A stretch of DNA of 64,000 bases from Melastoma dodecandrum. Its lineage: Eukaryota; Streptophyta; Magnoliopsida; Myrtales; Melastomataceae. Under the pieces are notes generated by a model. It had not been told where the DNA came from. It searched no databases and saw nothing but the letters and a program-made list of their open reading frames with translations. Positions 11,085 to 23,453 of this stretch are shown piece by piece; the first letter of the stretch is position 1; each line of letters begins with the position of its first letter. Made by a program: the position numbers and the translations under genes. Where the stretch lies: NCBI GenBank assembly GCA_029817715.1, contig JARUPY010000412.1, positions 118,844 to 182,843 of the forward strand. Reading direction: 5' to 3'.

Positions 11085-12640
11085 CGGGCCACAGGTCTCG
11101 GTACAATCTGTGGATTAATAGTCCAGAATATATGCCTAAAGTATATGAACCCCAGTAAGGAGGTAGCTGTGGAAACATACCAGACGAAGGCTTGTGGGGT
11201 GAAATGGTTACCAAGCGACGAGGCTACCAGGCGATGAATTTCAAGGTGATGAAGCTGTAGTCAACTGGATAAGTGAGGAAACTCTGCATCGAAGCCTAGT
11301 CGGCGATCATTTCCCTGACAACATCGACCGGGATTATCCTTTTCCAAGGGGATATCGCATACCTAAACTTGCTCGTTTCTCGGGCGAAGAAGGTATTTCT
11401 CTTGCGGATCATATCGCTCGCATTACTCACCATGTTGGAGAAGCTGCTACTAATGGTTTCTAAAAGCTTCGGTAATTTCCAAGCTTCCTCATGGGAGCAG
11501 CCTTTACGTGGTGTGTCAATCTTCCCTCAAATTCAGTGAAGGATTGGAAGGACATGCAGGTGCAATTCACTCTGGCGTTCGCTCAAACTGACCTAGCTGT
11601 GACACTGCAGGATCTCACCCATATGAAGCAAAACAGCCAGGAGAACCATGAAAATTTTCCTGAACAGACTTCGGAAGGCAAGGCTGAGGTTCAAAACCTC
11701 TACATCTGAAGCCAAGCTCATAACCATAGCTCATGATTCCCTCTTTCTTAGGCTCAGGAAGAAGCTAGAGGGAGAGGTATTCATGGATTGGAACAAGTTG
11801 GCCATAAGGGCCATCCGATATGAGAAACTCCTCAGAGAGAAAAGTCAGGCGAAAGGAAGCCTAATTATAGGACCCTTGGTGACTTACCAAATAGAGCCAG
11901 TTGTAGACGTCGACATCGCAGAGAATGTAAAAGGGCAACCCCTAACCTACAAAGAGTTGACTAAAATGAACTTCTAAGCCAAAACCTGTCCAAAGACATA
12001 GGAGGAAAAGAAATATTCCTTCGACAAGGCGAAGGCTGATGAAATGTTGAAGTTCAAGCTTTAAAATGGGCAAATTCGATTAAAAACGGGCCATCGAATC
12101 CCTCACACTGACGGAGAGAAGTCTAGAAACTTCTGCAAGTGGCACGGGTAATTTACCCACACCACTTGAATCTAAGGAGTTGCGTTTCCCGACTTGGGGG
12201 ATCAGGCGTTGATTGAGTCACACCGTTTTGGTGACTCGATTGAAATTAACGCTTTCGATGTCAACTGTTTAACTGTCTCCCCTTCATTGATGCAAGGAGG
12301 CCGAGATCAACCGATCAAAACTGGTGAGACAATCATCGCCAACATGCTATTCAAACTGCTCGTAAGCAAGTGAACACTTCAGTGCCCTGCTGATCTCAAG
12401 AGCATACAACACAATCGTTGTCTTTGGCACATGGATGCCTCACATATCATTGATCGGTGTCATATCTTTAGGAAGTACCTGTTGAATGAAAGAAAAGCAG
12501 AATGGTATGACCTTAACCGCCTCGAGGAGATGGCTATAGTGGCCCAAGGGTGCATCAACTCTCGGAGAGACATCAAGAACAAAAAAGAACCCCACCAACT
12601 AGAGCAAGGGGACTCTACAACCCTGGAGAACTCTTGAGAT
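11085..12640 (+). pseudogene. Gag remnant of a Tat-like gypsy element
   Basis: Aligned by eye with the gag of the complete Tat element in this window. RDYPFPRGYRIPKLARFSGE (11325-11384) pairs with RDYRYPRGYKIPDFTRFSGE there. The gag core follows at 11491-11640 (NSVKDWKDMQVQF), then after a frameshift FLNRLRKARLRFKTS (11648 on) and KYSFDKAKADEM. A knuckle-like FCKWHG..THTT lies near 12130-12170 and WHMDASHIIDRCHIFRKYLL near 12430-12480. Stops at 11460, 11975 and 12063 and at least one frameshift make it non-functional. The upstream limit is uncertain. The preceding hAT-type element ends at 11001. Confidence 0.75.
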
Positions 12641-12649
12641 TGGAAACTG

Positions 12650-12847
12650 TGGGTAAGAGTGAAGAAACTCAAAAAGATATCCGTAAGTGTTTCCGCTTGA
12701 GGGTGTTGTCTGCTGCCTTCTCCTCTCTTTCTTCGTTCATACGGCGACCACATACGTGTTTCTCCGCTTGAGTACCAGTTGCTCGTAGTGCCAAGGATTT
12801 CCGACGTGTTTGGACCCACCTTGTCCGCATTATTTCCGGAGCGAACA
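12650..12847 (+). repeat. Truncated LTR tail joined to the gag remnant
   Basis: 12690-12847 matches the 3' half of the LTR at 1280-1716 (catacggcgaccaca, gatttccgacgtgtttgga, cttgtccg, ggagcgaaca) and ends at the same GCGAACA. It follows the gag remnant with no pol, so the rest of the element and the 5' part of this LTR are deleted. Confidence 0.6.
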
Positions 12848-15800
12848 CATACCTAACAGTTCGATCAATAGAAAAACAATATATAATCACATCCTTTCTC
12901 CATTCTTTTTCTCTTTGTCGTTCAATATAGATTTCTTACTTTTTCTTCATTTCACGATACATTATTAGCACTAAGCTTTGTTGAAGACGAAGAAGTTCTA
13001 TTGAGAAAGGAAGAAAACTCAAAGCGAGAAGTTGTTGAGGAAATGAAATAAGAAACATCCGATTATTCAGACGATTATTCGTAAGTTTATTTTCAGATTG
13101 AAAGGAAGATTAAATCAATGATCTAGGTTTCTAAGAGGATGTTCATGGTACAATTCATTCTTTTGTTACATTTACGAAAGGCTAACAAAAAAAAGTTTCC
13201 CCAAAGCAAACTCTAAGTTCCCAGAAGTTAACAGTTTCATCAAAGAAAATGCTTCATTTTAAGAAGCGAATTCTCGATTCAGAAAAACGAAATCTTTATC
13301 AATAAATCTCTTACAAAAGTGCGATGAAATTTTTTTTATCTTGATGGTAAATGTTTCTCTAAAGTGAGTTCTTGATTACTCAAAGTATCAATTCCCATAA
13401 GTAAACTTTAAGATTGTATGAAATGAACTCAAGTAAATCGATTCCCAAAGTGTTCCCCAAATGAATTGTAGATTAACGATAATAAAATATGAAAGAAAAT
13501 CGAATACAAATCATATAGTGCTTCAAAAGAGTTAAAAACCATTGAATTCTCGTGAAGAGTTGAAAACTTTAAAAGAAGTTAATATTTTGCTATTTAGAGG
13601 AATAACTTTTGGATTGATGACATTTTATATTCCTCAAGCTAAAAATAAATTTAGTGTTTGATCTACAATATCCATAATAGACATTAGATTGAGATTATAA
13701 ATAAGGATAATACAAAATATTGTTGTACTATTATTATTGTCAGGGAAGTAAATGCATTTAAAATCCCGTAATTTTAATTTCTTATCATATACTTCATTGC
13801 AAACCAGAAGTTTTGTGGCATGGTTGATTGATTGGGGCAAAGAGAATTAGTGATTGATGCGATATTATTGAAAAATGATAATATTTTTCATCCAATGGCA
13901 TTTCATATACGGTTCTTTTGAGATGGAGTTAATTATAAGACTATCATATATATATATATATATATAAGGATTGAATTCCTTATTGAAATGTATACAAAAT
14001 AAGAATAGTGACCCAATTCCTGAAGAAAATATTTGATTCGCGTCCAATTGAGAAATCCATTATGGTTTACAATTAGGAAACATATATTACCCATCTAAGA
14101 ATATCTAGATGTGTAGCATACATGTCTATTGCTCCAACGTACAAAAATGGGTCCTAAGAAAGATTGAGATATATGTTCAAATTAAGATATATGTTGGATA
14201 CGGGCGATTTATTTACAACCGATTGTCATTTTGATGGAATGATATTTCCAACATTGTAAGAAAAAAATAGATAGTTGGAAAATGAAATAATTTTGCATGC
14301 TATCATTACCTCACAATAATCCTTATACAAAATAATTTTGAATTAGAAGTTTAAAACAGTAGTTAGATGCAAAATTAGAAAATCAATTGTCATATTCTTT
14401 TATTGATAATAAGAAAGCCCAAAACAATATTACAGTTATAAATGATCCACTCGGAATTTATGTCGAAGGACAACCCTAAGGTTGCAAAAGGAGCTTAAAA
14501 TACAAGTGAAAGCTTGGTAGACATGTCGGTTCCAAATATAAAAATCCTAAAAAAACAAAGAAGAAGAAATGAAGGCTCAAATAAAGAATATAGCTACTCT
14601 AATAGAGTATCTAACCATTGATAATAAGATTATCACTAATACCTAAAAACGAAGAGATCTCAATCAATTATCTTTTTAGTAGAAAAATTTGGAATCAAAA
14701 TGGAATCAACATCCATGAAAGTATAAAATGCAATGTTGTGAATGAAATAGAGGATCTTCAATCAAGGTCTGTTTAAGAAAGTAAAAGAAATGATTGGTAA
14801 AAATAGAAAAATGTTAATGCAGAGTTAAAATCAGTCACAAAATGCAGAAGTTCATAGACATGTTATTTGTACACATAAAGTGTAAAACCGATTGGTTACA
14901 AATGAGTACTTGTGCACAAACGAGATGAAGAAATGAGATACTCATGCATAAAGGCACGATTGTTGTAAAGTAAGTCTTATAGAGACTATATTTAATGTGT
15001 AGATAAATTTAGTTTATGATGATAAGTTTGTCAATCCATGAAATATAATAAAATATGATCGATGATATAGTTGAATCATATTGATATGACTTCTTTAACA
15101 AACATGAAAATGCTTAATGGATTTAAATTGTCAGAAACATTCAAACTATAAGAAGCATGTGATAGGTATTATCATGAATTTTGTTAATTGTAAAGATCCA
15201 TATCTGTATTAAAATAATTTGAACGATATGATATAAACGTTTCAATGAATATTGATTGAGAAAGAGATATTAATATCATCCCATGTATAAAAAGATTTGG
15301 AATTGAAACTCAAGACGTAGTTTTATAAATATATAAAATATCTATAAGGTGTTTCAAATGCAAGATATCGAAAAACAAAGTTATGATTTGAGTTGATAGA
15401 GAAACGCTGTTAAAAAGGTCGCATAAATAAAGAAAGATACATTTGATGATGAAGTGTCACATCTAGTTTTATTGGATTATTACATGTGAAATATGAAATA
15501 ATATTATCTTTCATGCTTATTGAGTATGTCATTTCTGTAGAGATGCCTGAATAGATTGTTTATTGATATATTCACGGCTCAATAAATGGGAATGATGTGT
15601 CAAAGTGATCGAAGTAACAGAGAGTTCAAATTTTGTTTACGATGTTTTGAAAATTTATGAAAATTTTATTTATATATTAATGTTTCATAAATTCGTTGGG
15701 GAGATAATTTTATATATTTATTCATAATGATTTTTCGTATCGAGATATCCGATAAAATATTTATCTAATAATGTTATGAAGAGCAAGATAAAAAATATTG

Positions 15801-16249
15801 TACTCTTTTTTTTTTTTCCTTTGATCATGATTTCCTTAGACTTTTCACTTACTTTATAAGAAGTATATTTCTTGCCTGGATCCGTTGTAACAATTCGAGC
15901 AAAAGGACATCAGCAAAGAAAGTCTCCCATTTTTCCTTTTTTTTCTCTGTTAGTTGTTATATATATATATATATATATATGGGGATATCTTGCTTTTAGT
16001 TTCACACCAAATTTTATAATTAAGAGTATTAATAAGTCTGGGAAGAGTGGTGAATTATTGTCATTGAAGACATCTAAACTCCCAACCATTGAAGGAAAAA
16101 ATTGATATTGTTACTATATTAAATGTCGATGTCATTTCATGTCTACGTATCATTGATTCAATATCTGTATATATCACCCCCCCACCACCATTTCTTACTT
16201 TAGACGAAATCATTCAGTTTCAGCTGCGGAACAACGCCCCCATCAAGTT
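12848..16249. other. AT-rich decayed stretch, possibly an old copia element
   Basis: No intact gene. Two weak hints of an old copia copy: an attattagcac phrase at about 12962-12972, resembling the cacgttatcagcacga primer-site region of some plant copia elements, and a T-rich attgtactctttttt...tttgatcatg phrase near 15797-15830, resembling their 3' ends. Between them I can read only scattered short pieces. It also holds (TA)n tracts at about 13946-13966 and 15958-15980. A TATA-like tatatatca near 16167 lies about 80 bp before the receptor kinase start and may be its promoter. Confidence 0.3.
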
Positions 16250-19200
16250 ATGGATTCGGTAAAATTCCTCATCGTTATTGTCACTTGTTTGTTTTCGCTC
16301 ATCGCTCGGCTGGCGCATGGTTCGGCCAAGAGCAACAAAACCGACCTAGCCGCATTGGTCGAGTTCGGAAGCAGAGTATCCGACGACCCCGACCAGGTTT
16401 TCAGCTCGTGGAACCACACCGTCGACTTCTGTCTTTGGCCTGGCATCACCTGCAGCCGTCGTCGTCCACGCGTGACGAAATTGGTACTTGAGGGCTCGAG
16501 GCTCCGGGGGTCTCTGTCTCCCTTTGTTGGGAATCTCAGCTTCCTGAGAGTATTGAACCTCAGGAATAATAGTTTCGCCGGGGAAATCCCACCTGAAATT
16601 GGCAAGCTGCGCCGCTTGATGTTTCTTGGACTCACTAATAACTCGTTTTCCGGTGGCATCCCAGGGAACATCTCGGGTTGCACCAACCTGAGACATCTCT
16701 TACTTGGTTGGAACATGCTCGTCGGGGAAATCCCCCCAGGGCTGGCCGCTTTGTGGAAGCTTCAGAACCTGCGGATCTACAAGAACGGACTCACAGGGAA
16801 TATCCCTGAGTTCTTGGGCAATCTATCATCCTTAGAAGCCATATCTGGAGTCTTCAACTATTTCGTAGGTGAAGTCCCTGCGTCCCTCGGACGGTTGCGA
16901 AATTTGAAGCGGATTTATTTCGGTGTGAACAAACTTTCTGGGGCACTACCCTTCTCCCTCTTCAACATCACCTCCATCGTAGATATTGATTTTCCAGACA
17001 ATCAACTCGACGGCAGTCTTCCGCTGAATCTTGGAGCCACTCTTCCTTGGCTTGAGGTCTTCAATGTCGGTATGAATGATCTTACCGGATCGATTCCGCC
17101 AGCAATAGTAAATGCAACTAGCTTACTGAGGCTTGGCTTATCCAGAAACAATTTCACCGGCTCTGTCCCTGACCTTAAGAACCTAAATCGATTGGCTGGG
17201 GATCGGGTACAACCATCTGGGAAGTGGAAGTGAAGGGGACCTGAAATTTGTCGAGTCACTCAACACCACCGACCTACGGGAATTGACCATCTGTGTCAAC
17301 AATTTTGGTGGTGTGCTGCCGCCATCTATCGGAAACTTAACATCTCGCCTGACAACACTGGCCATCGGACCGAACCGGTTAACAGGAACTATCCCTTCTG
17401 GAATAGGGAACCTCCACAACCTTGAAATTCTAATCATTGGTCCCAACAGATTCACTGGGAGCCTCCCCAACCAAATAGGAAATCTTCACAAGTTGCAGGA
17501 CTTTCGAGGTAGGGACAGTGGATTTACAGGGCAAATCCCATCTTCCATTGGAAATATGAGGATGTTAACATCACTCGCCTTGTCCGGCAACAGTTTCAGA
17601 GGAAGCATTCCAGCGAGCCTAGGGAACTGCACGAATTTGTTAAGGTTAGAACTCTCCCGAAACATCCTGAGCGGCATCATTCCTATTCCAGTTCTAAATA
17701 TATCGTCCATGGCAATTGTCCTGGACTTATCCCATAACAAATTGACTGGAGCCCTACCCAATGAGATTGGTGATCTAAGAAACCTCGCCAGACTGTATGT
17801 GGATGACAACAGACTGTTGGGACAAGTTCCCAGCACCCTCGGCCAGTGCACTAGCTTGGACGAGTTGTACCTGGGGAATAATCTGTTTCAAGGAAGCATC
17901 TCCCCGTTTCTGAGTCCACTGAAAGGACTTCGATATTTAGACTTGTCGCAGAACAACTTTTCGGGCGAGATTCATAAATTCTTGGGTGATTTCAACCTTA
18001 CGTACCTTAATCTATCTTACAACCGTTTCGAGGGAGAAGTTCCCAAGCTTGGCGTATTCTCAAATGCCACAGGGATCTCGGTTCTGGAAAATTACAATCT
18101 CTGTGGTGGAATGTCAGAGTTGAACTTACCGCGCTGCCCTACTTCAAGATTAAAGCGCAACAGAAAAGTTTCTTCTCAGGTGATCGTGGCCATCGTCTGC
18201 GGGATCACAGTCACATTTGTTGTGCTTCTGTTGTTGATATCATATATTTACGTGAGGAGAAATAGAAGAAGAAATGAAAAGCCACAATTTGGGTTGGGAC
18301 AAGTGTTTCAACAAATCTCATATGAAGACATATTCAAGGGTACGGAAGGGCTCAACCAAAATCACCTGATCGGGTTCGGCAGTTTTGGTTCCGTGTACAA
18401 AGGCACCCTTGAAGGCAGTGATAATCCGGTAGCAATCAAGGTTCTCAACCTTGATGATCGAGCTGCGTCAAAAAGCTTCATTGCAGAGTGTGAGGCGTTA
18501 AGAAATATCAGACACCGAAATCTGGTGAAGATTCTCACAGCCTGCTCAACCATAGACTTCCAAGGAAATGACTTTAAAGCTCTTGTGTATGAGTTCATGG
18601 AAAAGGGAAGCCTGAAAGATTGGTTGAATCCTGAAGCTCCATTCGATGGAGTATACCAAAAGTTAAGTTTATTACAAAGGTTGAGCATTGCGATCGATAT
18701 TAGTTGTGCGGTTGAGTATCTACATCATGATATTGAGACACCAATAATCCATTGCGACTTGAAGCCGAGCAACGTTCTTCTGGATGCGGAAATGACTGCA
18801 CATGTAGGTGATTTTGGCCTGGCAAGGATTCTCTCTACTGCCGAAGTCATTTCACAAGTGAGCTCAGTAGGGGTGAGAGGGACCGTAGGATACAGCCCTC
18901 CAGGTACGTCAATTTCCCGGGTGCTTTCAAAGTAAGTGCGTGCTTCTGACATTAGTTTGCTTGTGCTTGTAAGAAGGCCATGTTTAATATGAATTGTGCA
19001 GAGTATGGCACAGGAAGCGAAGTGACAAGGGAGGGAGATGTTTACAGTTATGGCATTCTTTTGCTGGAGATGTTCACAGGGAAACAACCCACCGATGACA
19101 TGTTCGAGAATGATTGGAACATCCGAAGCTACTGCGAGGCAGCCCTGCCAGAAAGAGTTGCAGAAATAGCTGACCCTGATTTGTTTTCAAACGAGGTGGG

Positions 19201-19357
19201 TGAGGGACCAAGTAGCCGTGCTCCCAGGAGGATGCAAGAATGCCTGGAGAAAGTGTTCCAAGTTGCAATCGGGTGTTGTCAGGAGGCCCCAAGAGAAAGG
19301 ATGGACATTCGCAAGGCAGCAGCAAAACTCCTCTCAATCAGAGCTTCAGCTCGCTGA
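16250..19357 (+). CDS. LRR receptor-like kinase, subfamily XII (EFR/FLS2/Xa21 type), one frameshift
   Basis: Plasma-membrane pattern-recognition type receptor. From the ATG at 16250: signal peptide (about residues 1-24), an LRR N-terminal cap (SSWNHTVDFCLWPGITC), about 20 LRRs of the plant LxGxIPxxIGNL type, a Cys pair (LCGGMSELNLPRC), a membrane segment (about 644-668) and a kinase with IGFGSFGSVYKG loop, VAIKVLNL, HCDLKPSNVLLD and GDFGLARIL. The catalytic loop reads HCD, not HRD, marking a non-RD kinase as in innate immune receptors. One intron, 18904-19001 (GT...AG), splits the Glu codon of SPPEYGTG, the usual site in this subfamily. The frame breaks once near 17198: codons up to NLNRL stop at 17233, while WLGIGYNHLGSGSEGD continues in the next frame. 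Apart from that the protein is full length (about 1000 residues). Either a recent pseudogene or an assembly error. Confidence 0.88.
18904..19001 (+). other. Intron of the receptor kinase gene
   Basis: 98 bp with donor g|gtacgtc and acceptor attgtgcag|ag. Joining the exons restores the kinase activation-segment frame through PPEYGTGSEVT. Confidence 0.9.
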
Positions 19358-20440
19358 TAATTCGAGGAGGCTCAATGAAGTTAATAATTGAAAAAAAAAC
19401 CCACAGATTTTTGTAGCGTTTGTCTGGTTTGTTGCGTTTCAGTTTCACCCCCGTATCACCCCATTATATCCGTACGGTAGTTAAGTCTAAGTTATTGTTA
19501 GTACAGGCATTTATATGTCAACACCCTTTATTATATTTGTGGATAAATAATTAATAAAAGCTTTTACTTTTCTGCACGTAATAAAGTTCAACAGATTAAT
19601 TAACGTACTAATTTGGAATCGTCCTTGATCAGATAGATGTTTAGAGGGGACATGGACAACTAGATCATCGTTGAGTGTAACTGAGGTCAAGATAAACCGA
19701 TGAATAGAATATCTAAGATATACTTAGGGGTACCCTGAGATTATAGTTACTGGACACGACCCGTCTAAGAAGATACAACATATTGAATGGTCAATCCTCT
19801 TTATGAATGAGTGTAACTGATCTTTTGACTTGAGACTTTCATTTATTATGTGCGTAGAGTTTATGCGTTTTGACGTCGTTAAAAAAAATAATCTTTAACC
19901 GGATTGTGAGTAATAGGATTGTTGGGTGTGTAACAAAGCATAGGGAGAATAGTGTTGAGTCAATATATGATTCACCCATTTTAGATTGGAGAGTTGACAT
20001 TTAGGCCACTTGATAGAGATATTAGTGTCTCTAAAATACATGACCATAATAGGAATGTTTTTATATTCAAGTAAGACTATTATATCTTGGTAATCAAGTA
20101 AAACAATTAATTTGTTGATGATGTATTTTGCGCTGGATTAATTAGGATGTCGGTCAGATGAAGAGATTGAATTACACTCGATTCATAGTGGTTTATGATT
20201 TATTATCATTATTCTGACACGTTGGATGACTAAAAATTGTTGCTAGACGATTGATTAGCTTAGTTTGTGTATGGATTTACATTACTTTTGTGTATAGGAG
20301 CTAGAGGGTCGCGCGCATAGCACGAATATTATTTTATTGATTATTTAATGGATACTAAATTAATCATTTTAATATTTCATAATTAAAACTAATTGAATTA
20401 TTAATTTATTCTAAAATATCATAAGCAAATAACTTGACCA
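19358..20440. other. 3' flank of the receptor kinase gene and AT-rich spacer
   Basis: No supported gene. A likely 3' UTR with AATAAA-like signals (aataaa near 19579; aattaataaaag near 19549) follows the stop codon. The rest is unique AT-rich DNA. Confidence 0.4.
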
Positions 20441-20444
20441 AGAT

Positions 20445-21035
20445 TAAAGTTTACATTAAATTTTTAAGGCAAAATATCAATTTATGGCCACAACTTTGAG
20501 TAAACTTTCTATTTTATCATTAATTTATTTTGTTATACAATTTTGTCACAAACTTTTATTTTTATTTTTATTTTGACTAATCTTGAATTTTATGGTGCGT
20601 AAGCCAAACAGACCTTAATAGACAATTTTCATTTATCGACTAATAAGAAAAAAATTAAGAATATGGAAAATAATAATGAGACCTATCAAATGTTTTTTTA
20701 TTTTAAAATTTTGATGGATAAATCATGTGAATTCGAAGCCGAAGTTGTACAATAGGTGCTGATGCCGTCGAAAAATACACAAATATCGATGAAGGTCGGA
20801 TATTAGGGGGCTGCTACTATGAATGAGAGATTGAAACTCCATTATTATTGAACACATGTCAGATTATATTAAGGCTTTGTTTGGTTTTCGTTAGAATGAA
20901 ATTCAAGATTGGTCAAAATCAAAGTAAAAATAAAAATTGGTGACAAAATTATATAACAAACTAAGTTAATGATAAAACAGAAAATTGATTTAAAGTTGAG
21001 GCCATAAACATATAGTTTGCCAAGTTTTAAACATA
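20445..21035. repeat. Long inverted repeat, arms about 165 bp, loop about 250 bp
   Basis: The left arm (about 20445-20617) and the reverse complement of the right arm (about 20869-21035) share tttatggcc, caactttgagt/aaat, ttttatcattaa, ttgttata, aattttgtcac, tttatttttatttt and gaccaatcttgaattt-like strings in the same order, about 80% by eye. It could fold into a long stem. It may be a foldback or MITE-like element; target duplications were not found and the inner ends (ttaaggctttgtttgg) look as conserved as the outer ones. Confidence 0.65.
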
Positions 21036-21660
21036 AGATCCCTTTGCATAATATTTTGTTAATATTTGAGGGATACATTGTAACGTTGCGTTAATGTTAA
21101 AGGTGATTTGATTTCTATTATCTTATTTTTTTTATTATAAAGCAAACGTGAAAAGGATATCAATCAGACACATACTATTCTATGATACAAATCAATTAAG
21201 GAAATGATTTGATTTTTTTTCATGGTCGTTACCATCCCAACAATTACCCCTTTGTCGGTAATAATTATTAGTGGCAATAATTATTAGATATTAAAATAAG
21301 GGGAGGAAGGACATACGAAGAATGGGAAGGAGTGATTGTCTGTGAGTTAGAAAATATACTAACAAAGAAAAACCGGAGAATGAATGTGGGTGTACTTCCT
21401 GTCTTGAGATTAGAAGATTTAAGAAGCATCTACCGGATCGTTAAGTGTTTATGATTATGTATACATAAATATTTTTGGAAGAGTCACATATCGGGTTCGT
21501 GATCATTTGAGATTTCGTTTGTTTTGTCAAAATTTCAAGATACGATTTCTAGATAAAATTATTTGATCATTTATCAAAATATTTGTACGTATAATAATAG
21601 GTCTTGTTATTTTTGTGCTTAGAATTTTAGTTTTACTAGCGCCCGAAATCTAACAATTAT
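21036..21660. other. AT-rich spacer, nothing seen
   Basis: No gene or repeat that I can support. Confidence 0.4.
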
Positions 21661-21669
21661 TTCACAGGC

Positions 21670-21830
21670 TTAGACTATACCGGTTGACTTTGCTTGTGCG
21701 GTGAATATCTTCACCATGATTGGGAAATGCCAGTTGTCATCTGAAGTTGAGTACCATTCTGCTGGGCTCAGAGATGGTTGCACATGTGCGCAATAGGATT
21801 CTCTCGGATGCCGACGTCGTCCCATAAGAT
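21670..21830 (+). pseudogene. Relic of a second EFR-type receptor kinase (catalytic-loop region)
   Basis: In shifting frames one can follow DFACAV, then YLHHDWEMPVV, then a gap where HCD should be, then LKLSTILLGSEMVAHV, then RILSDAD. These track the kinase region of the complete receptor at 18690-18850 (ISCAVEYLHHDIETPI, LKPSNVLLDAEMTAHV, ARILSTAE). The DFG segment is missing and stops are present. It is about 160 bp of a decayed paralogue; SDAD is closer to other EFR-type genes than to the local copy, so it is not a simple recent duplicate. Confidence 0.6.
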
Positions 21831-23100
21831 GTACGCACGCGTTCGATCCCTGGTACGCATGATGTTTTGGACGACACGAAAATTCGAGTCCGCTCCCTCA
21901 AACACCCACCGAGCTTCGAATTGGGGGTCAAAGTGTTGCGGAATAGGTCAAAGTGGATTCTCCATCGGTTTCTAATCGGTTATGACTTGGACCTCTCTTG
22001 ATCTTCCCCAATTCCTTACGAGGGAGTCGGAGGCGATGAGCGGGTGACACATGGTACATTTAGGAAGGTTTGGGAGGATCGAGAATCATACTCCCATTTA
22101 TGATGATTCCGTAAAAACAAGATTGCCGTTGACTTATTTTTATAAATTGTTTAAGTCGAAAGTTGATTCGGGATTTATAATTACTAACTCTTACACTCAC
22201 ATGCAGTGGAGTTTATTCCAAAATTACCATCGATTACGAGCGTTGAATCCAATCCCGGCGTTAGACTCATATTCATGTCATTGTTTTATAAACATTGGAT
22301 TTGATTGTGCTTAGACCATATTAAAGTATTTAGATCAAACCTGACAAAGAAGGGTGGTGACGGGCAACCGCAACTCGTTTAAGGTGAAGTTAGAATTTCG
22401 GATGGCATGTGGATGACAAGTTTAGTATTGCGCAGTTGGCAGAGTCAACACTGCACCTTGTACTACACCAATAATTTTTATTGGAAGACTCCATTTGAAT
22501 GCCATTGAAATAATTTGACACGCCGTTAATGCCCGTGAACTCCGGGAGTCATCACCCCCACTTTCCAAAGGAGTTAAGAAGACTGGTGGCAAACACTTAT
22601 TGTCCACCCAACCCGGACAAACAAGATGATAAAATAAATTTTGAGAACACTATTGGGAGGCCTTATTTGCCCGGCGAAAATACCAGCACCTTCCTTCTTT
22701 ACAGATTAGTTGGTATGGGGGTTGAGCATCTGACGTAGAGGTTGATGAGGCAATTGCCTATCGAAGGTGGTTGAAGTCGCCGGAGGAAAGGTCGATTACT
22801 CGCACAAAGGCCGAGAAAAGCTCTGCTCCATCACGGGCTGGTTGTGGCGCGATGCTCTGAGTCTGTGATTCCAAGATAAAATGAAAGAAAAGAACATTAA
22901 ATTTTCTTAAGGGAGCATTTTTGCGTGGTAACCCATGTAATAAATACATGATCCGTTGACTCATCTGTTAAAAATCTTTTACCTCATGAATATGAAAAAT
23001 AACCAAATGGGATAGGAGGGTAAATCAGTCTTTTCATATCTCCACCATTTTCAAAAGCTTGTGGGAACCGTACAACGACGCTTCCGAAATTAAAGGGGGT
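21831..23100. other. Intergenic DNA with unrecognised short frames
   Basis: Frames at 22051-22314 (+), 22529-22738 (+) and 22758-22964 (-) have no domain or repeat that I know. Composition is less AT-rich than the flanks (22500-22860), so decayed coding DNA is possible, but I cannot name it. Confidence 0.35.
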
Positions 23101-23117
23101 TGTGGTCGACGACGGCG

Positions 23118-23126
23118 AAACCCTAA
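23118..23126 (+). promoter_or_regulatory. Telo-box (AAACCCTAA) upstream of NUP35
   Basis: AAACCCTAA lies about 330 bp before the NUP35 start. Telo-boxes are frequent in 5' regions of plant housekeeping and growth-related genes; a role here is inferred from position only. Confidence 0.4.
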
Positions 23127-23453
23127 ACCTAGCACTCATCGCCCGTCGAAGAGGTTAATCAAATTGATCCTCAATTCCCCCACAGCGTCGCCTTCGTTTG
23201 TTTGTTTGTTTGTTCTAATTCGAATTGACGGTTGAGATGTGATCTGCTCACGTGGAGTAGTCAGTATTTGTTGATTTTGATGGGATTGTCATTTGGTCGT
23301 GGTAGCGGCGATTACATTCGTTTGAGTCTTCGCGTGTTGCGATGCGTGACTAGAGGAGTTAGACAGTCGGGAATTTGACACCGTCTCCATTGCAGGGTTT
23401 CTGTTGAGTGTAGGGTTGCTGCTAGGGTGTGCTTCTCTGTAGGCTTTTTGAAG

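Noticed and set aside
16243..16716. 157-codon minus-strand frame over the receptor kinase start
   Set aside because: Antisense shadow of a strongly supported LRR kinase coding sequence.
20445..21035. MicroRNA precursor
   Set aside because: The arms are far longer and the pairing more uniform than in plant miRNA foldbacks; a transposon-like inverted repeat fits better.
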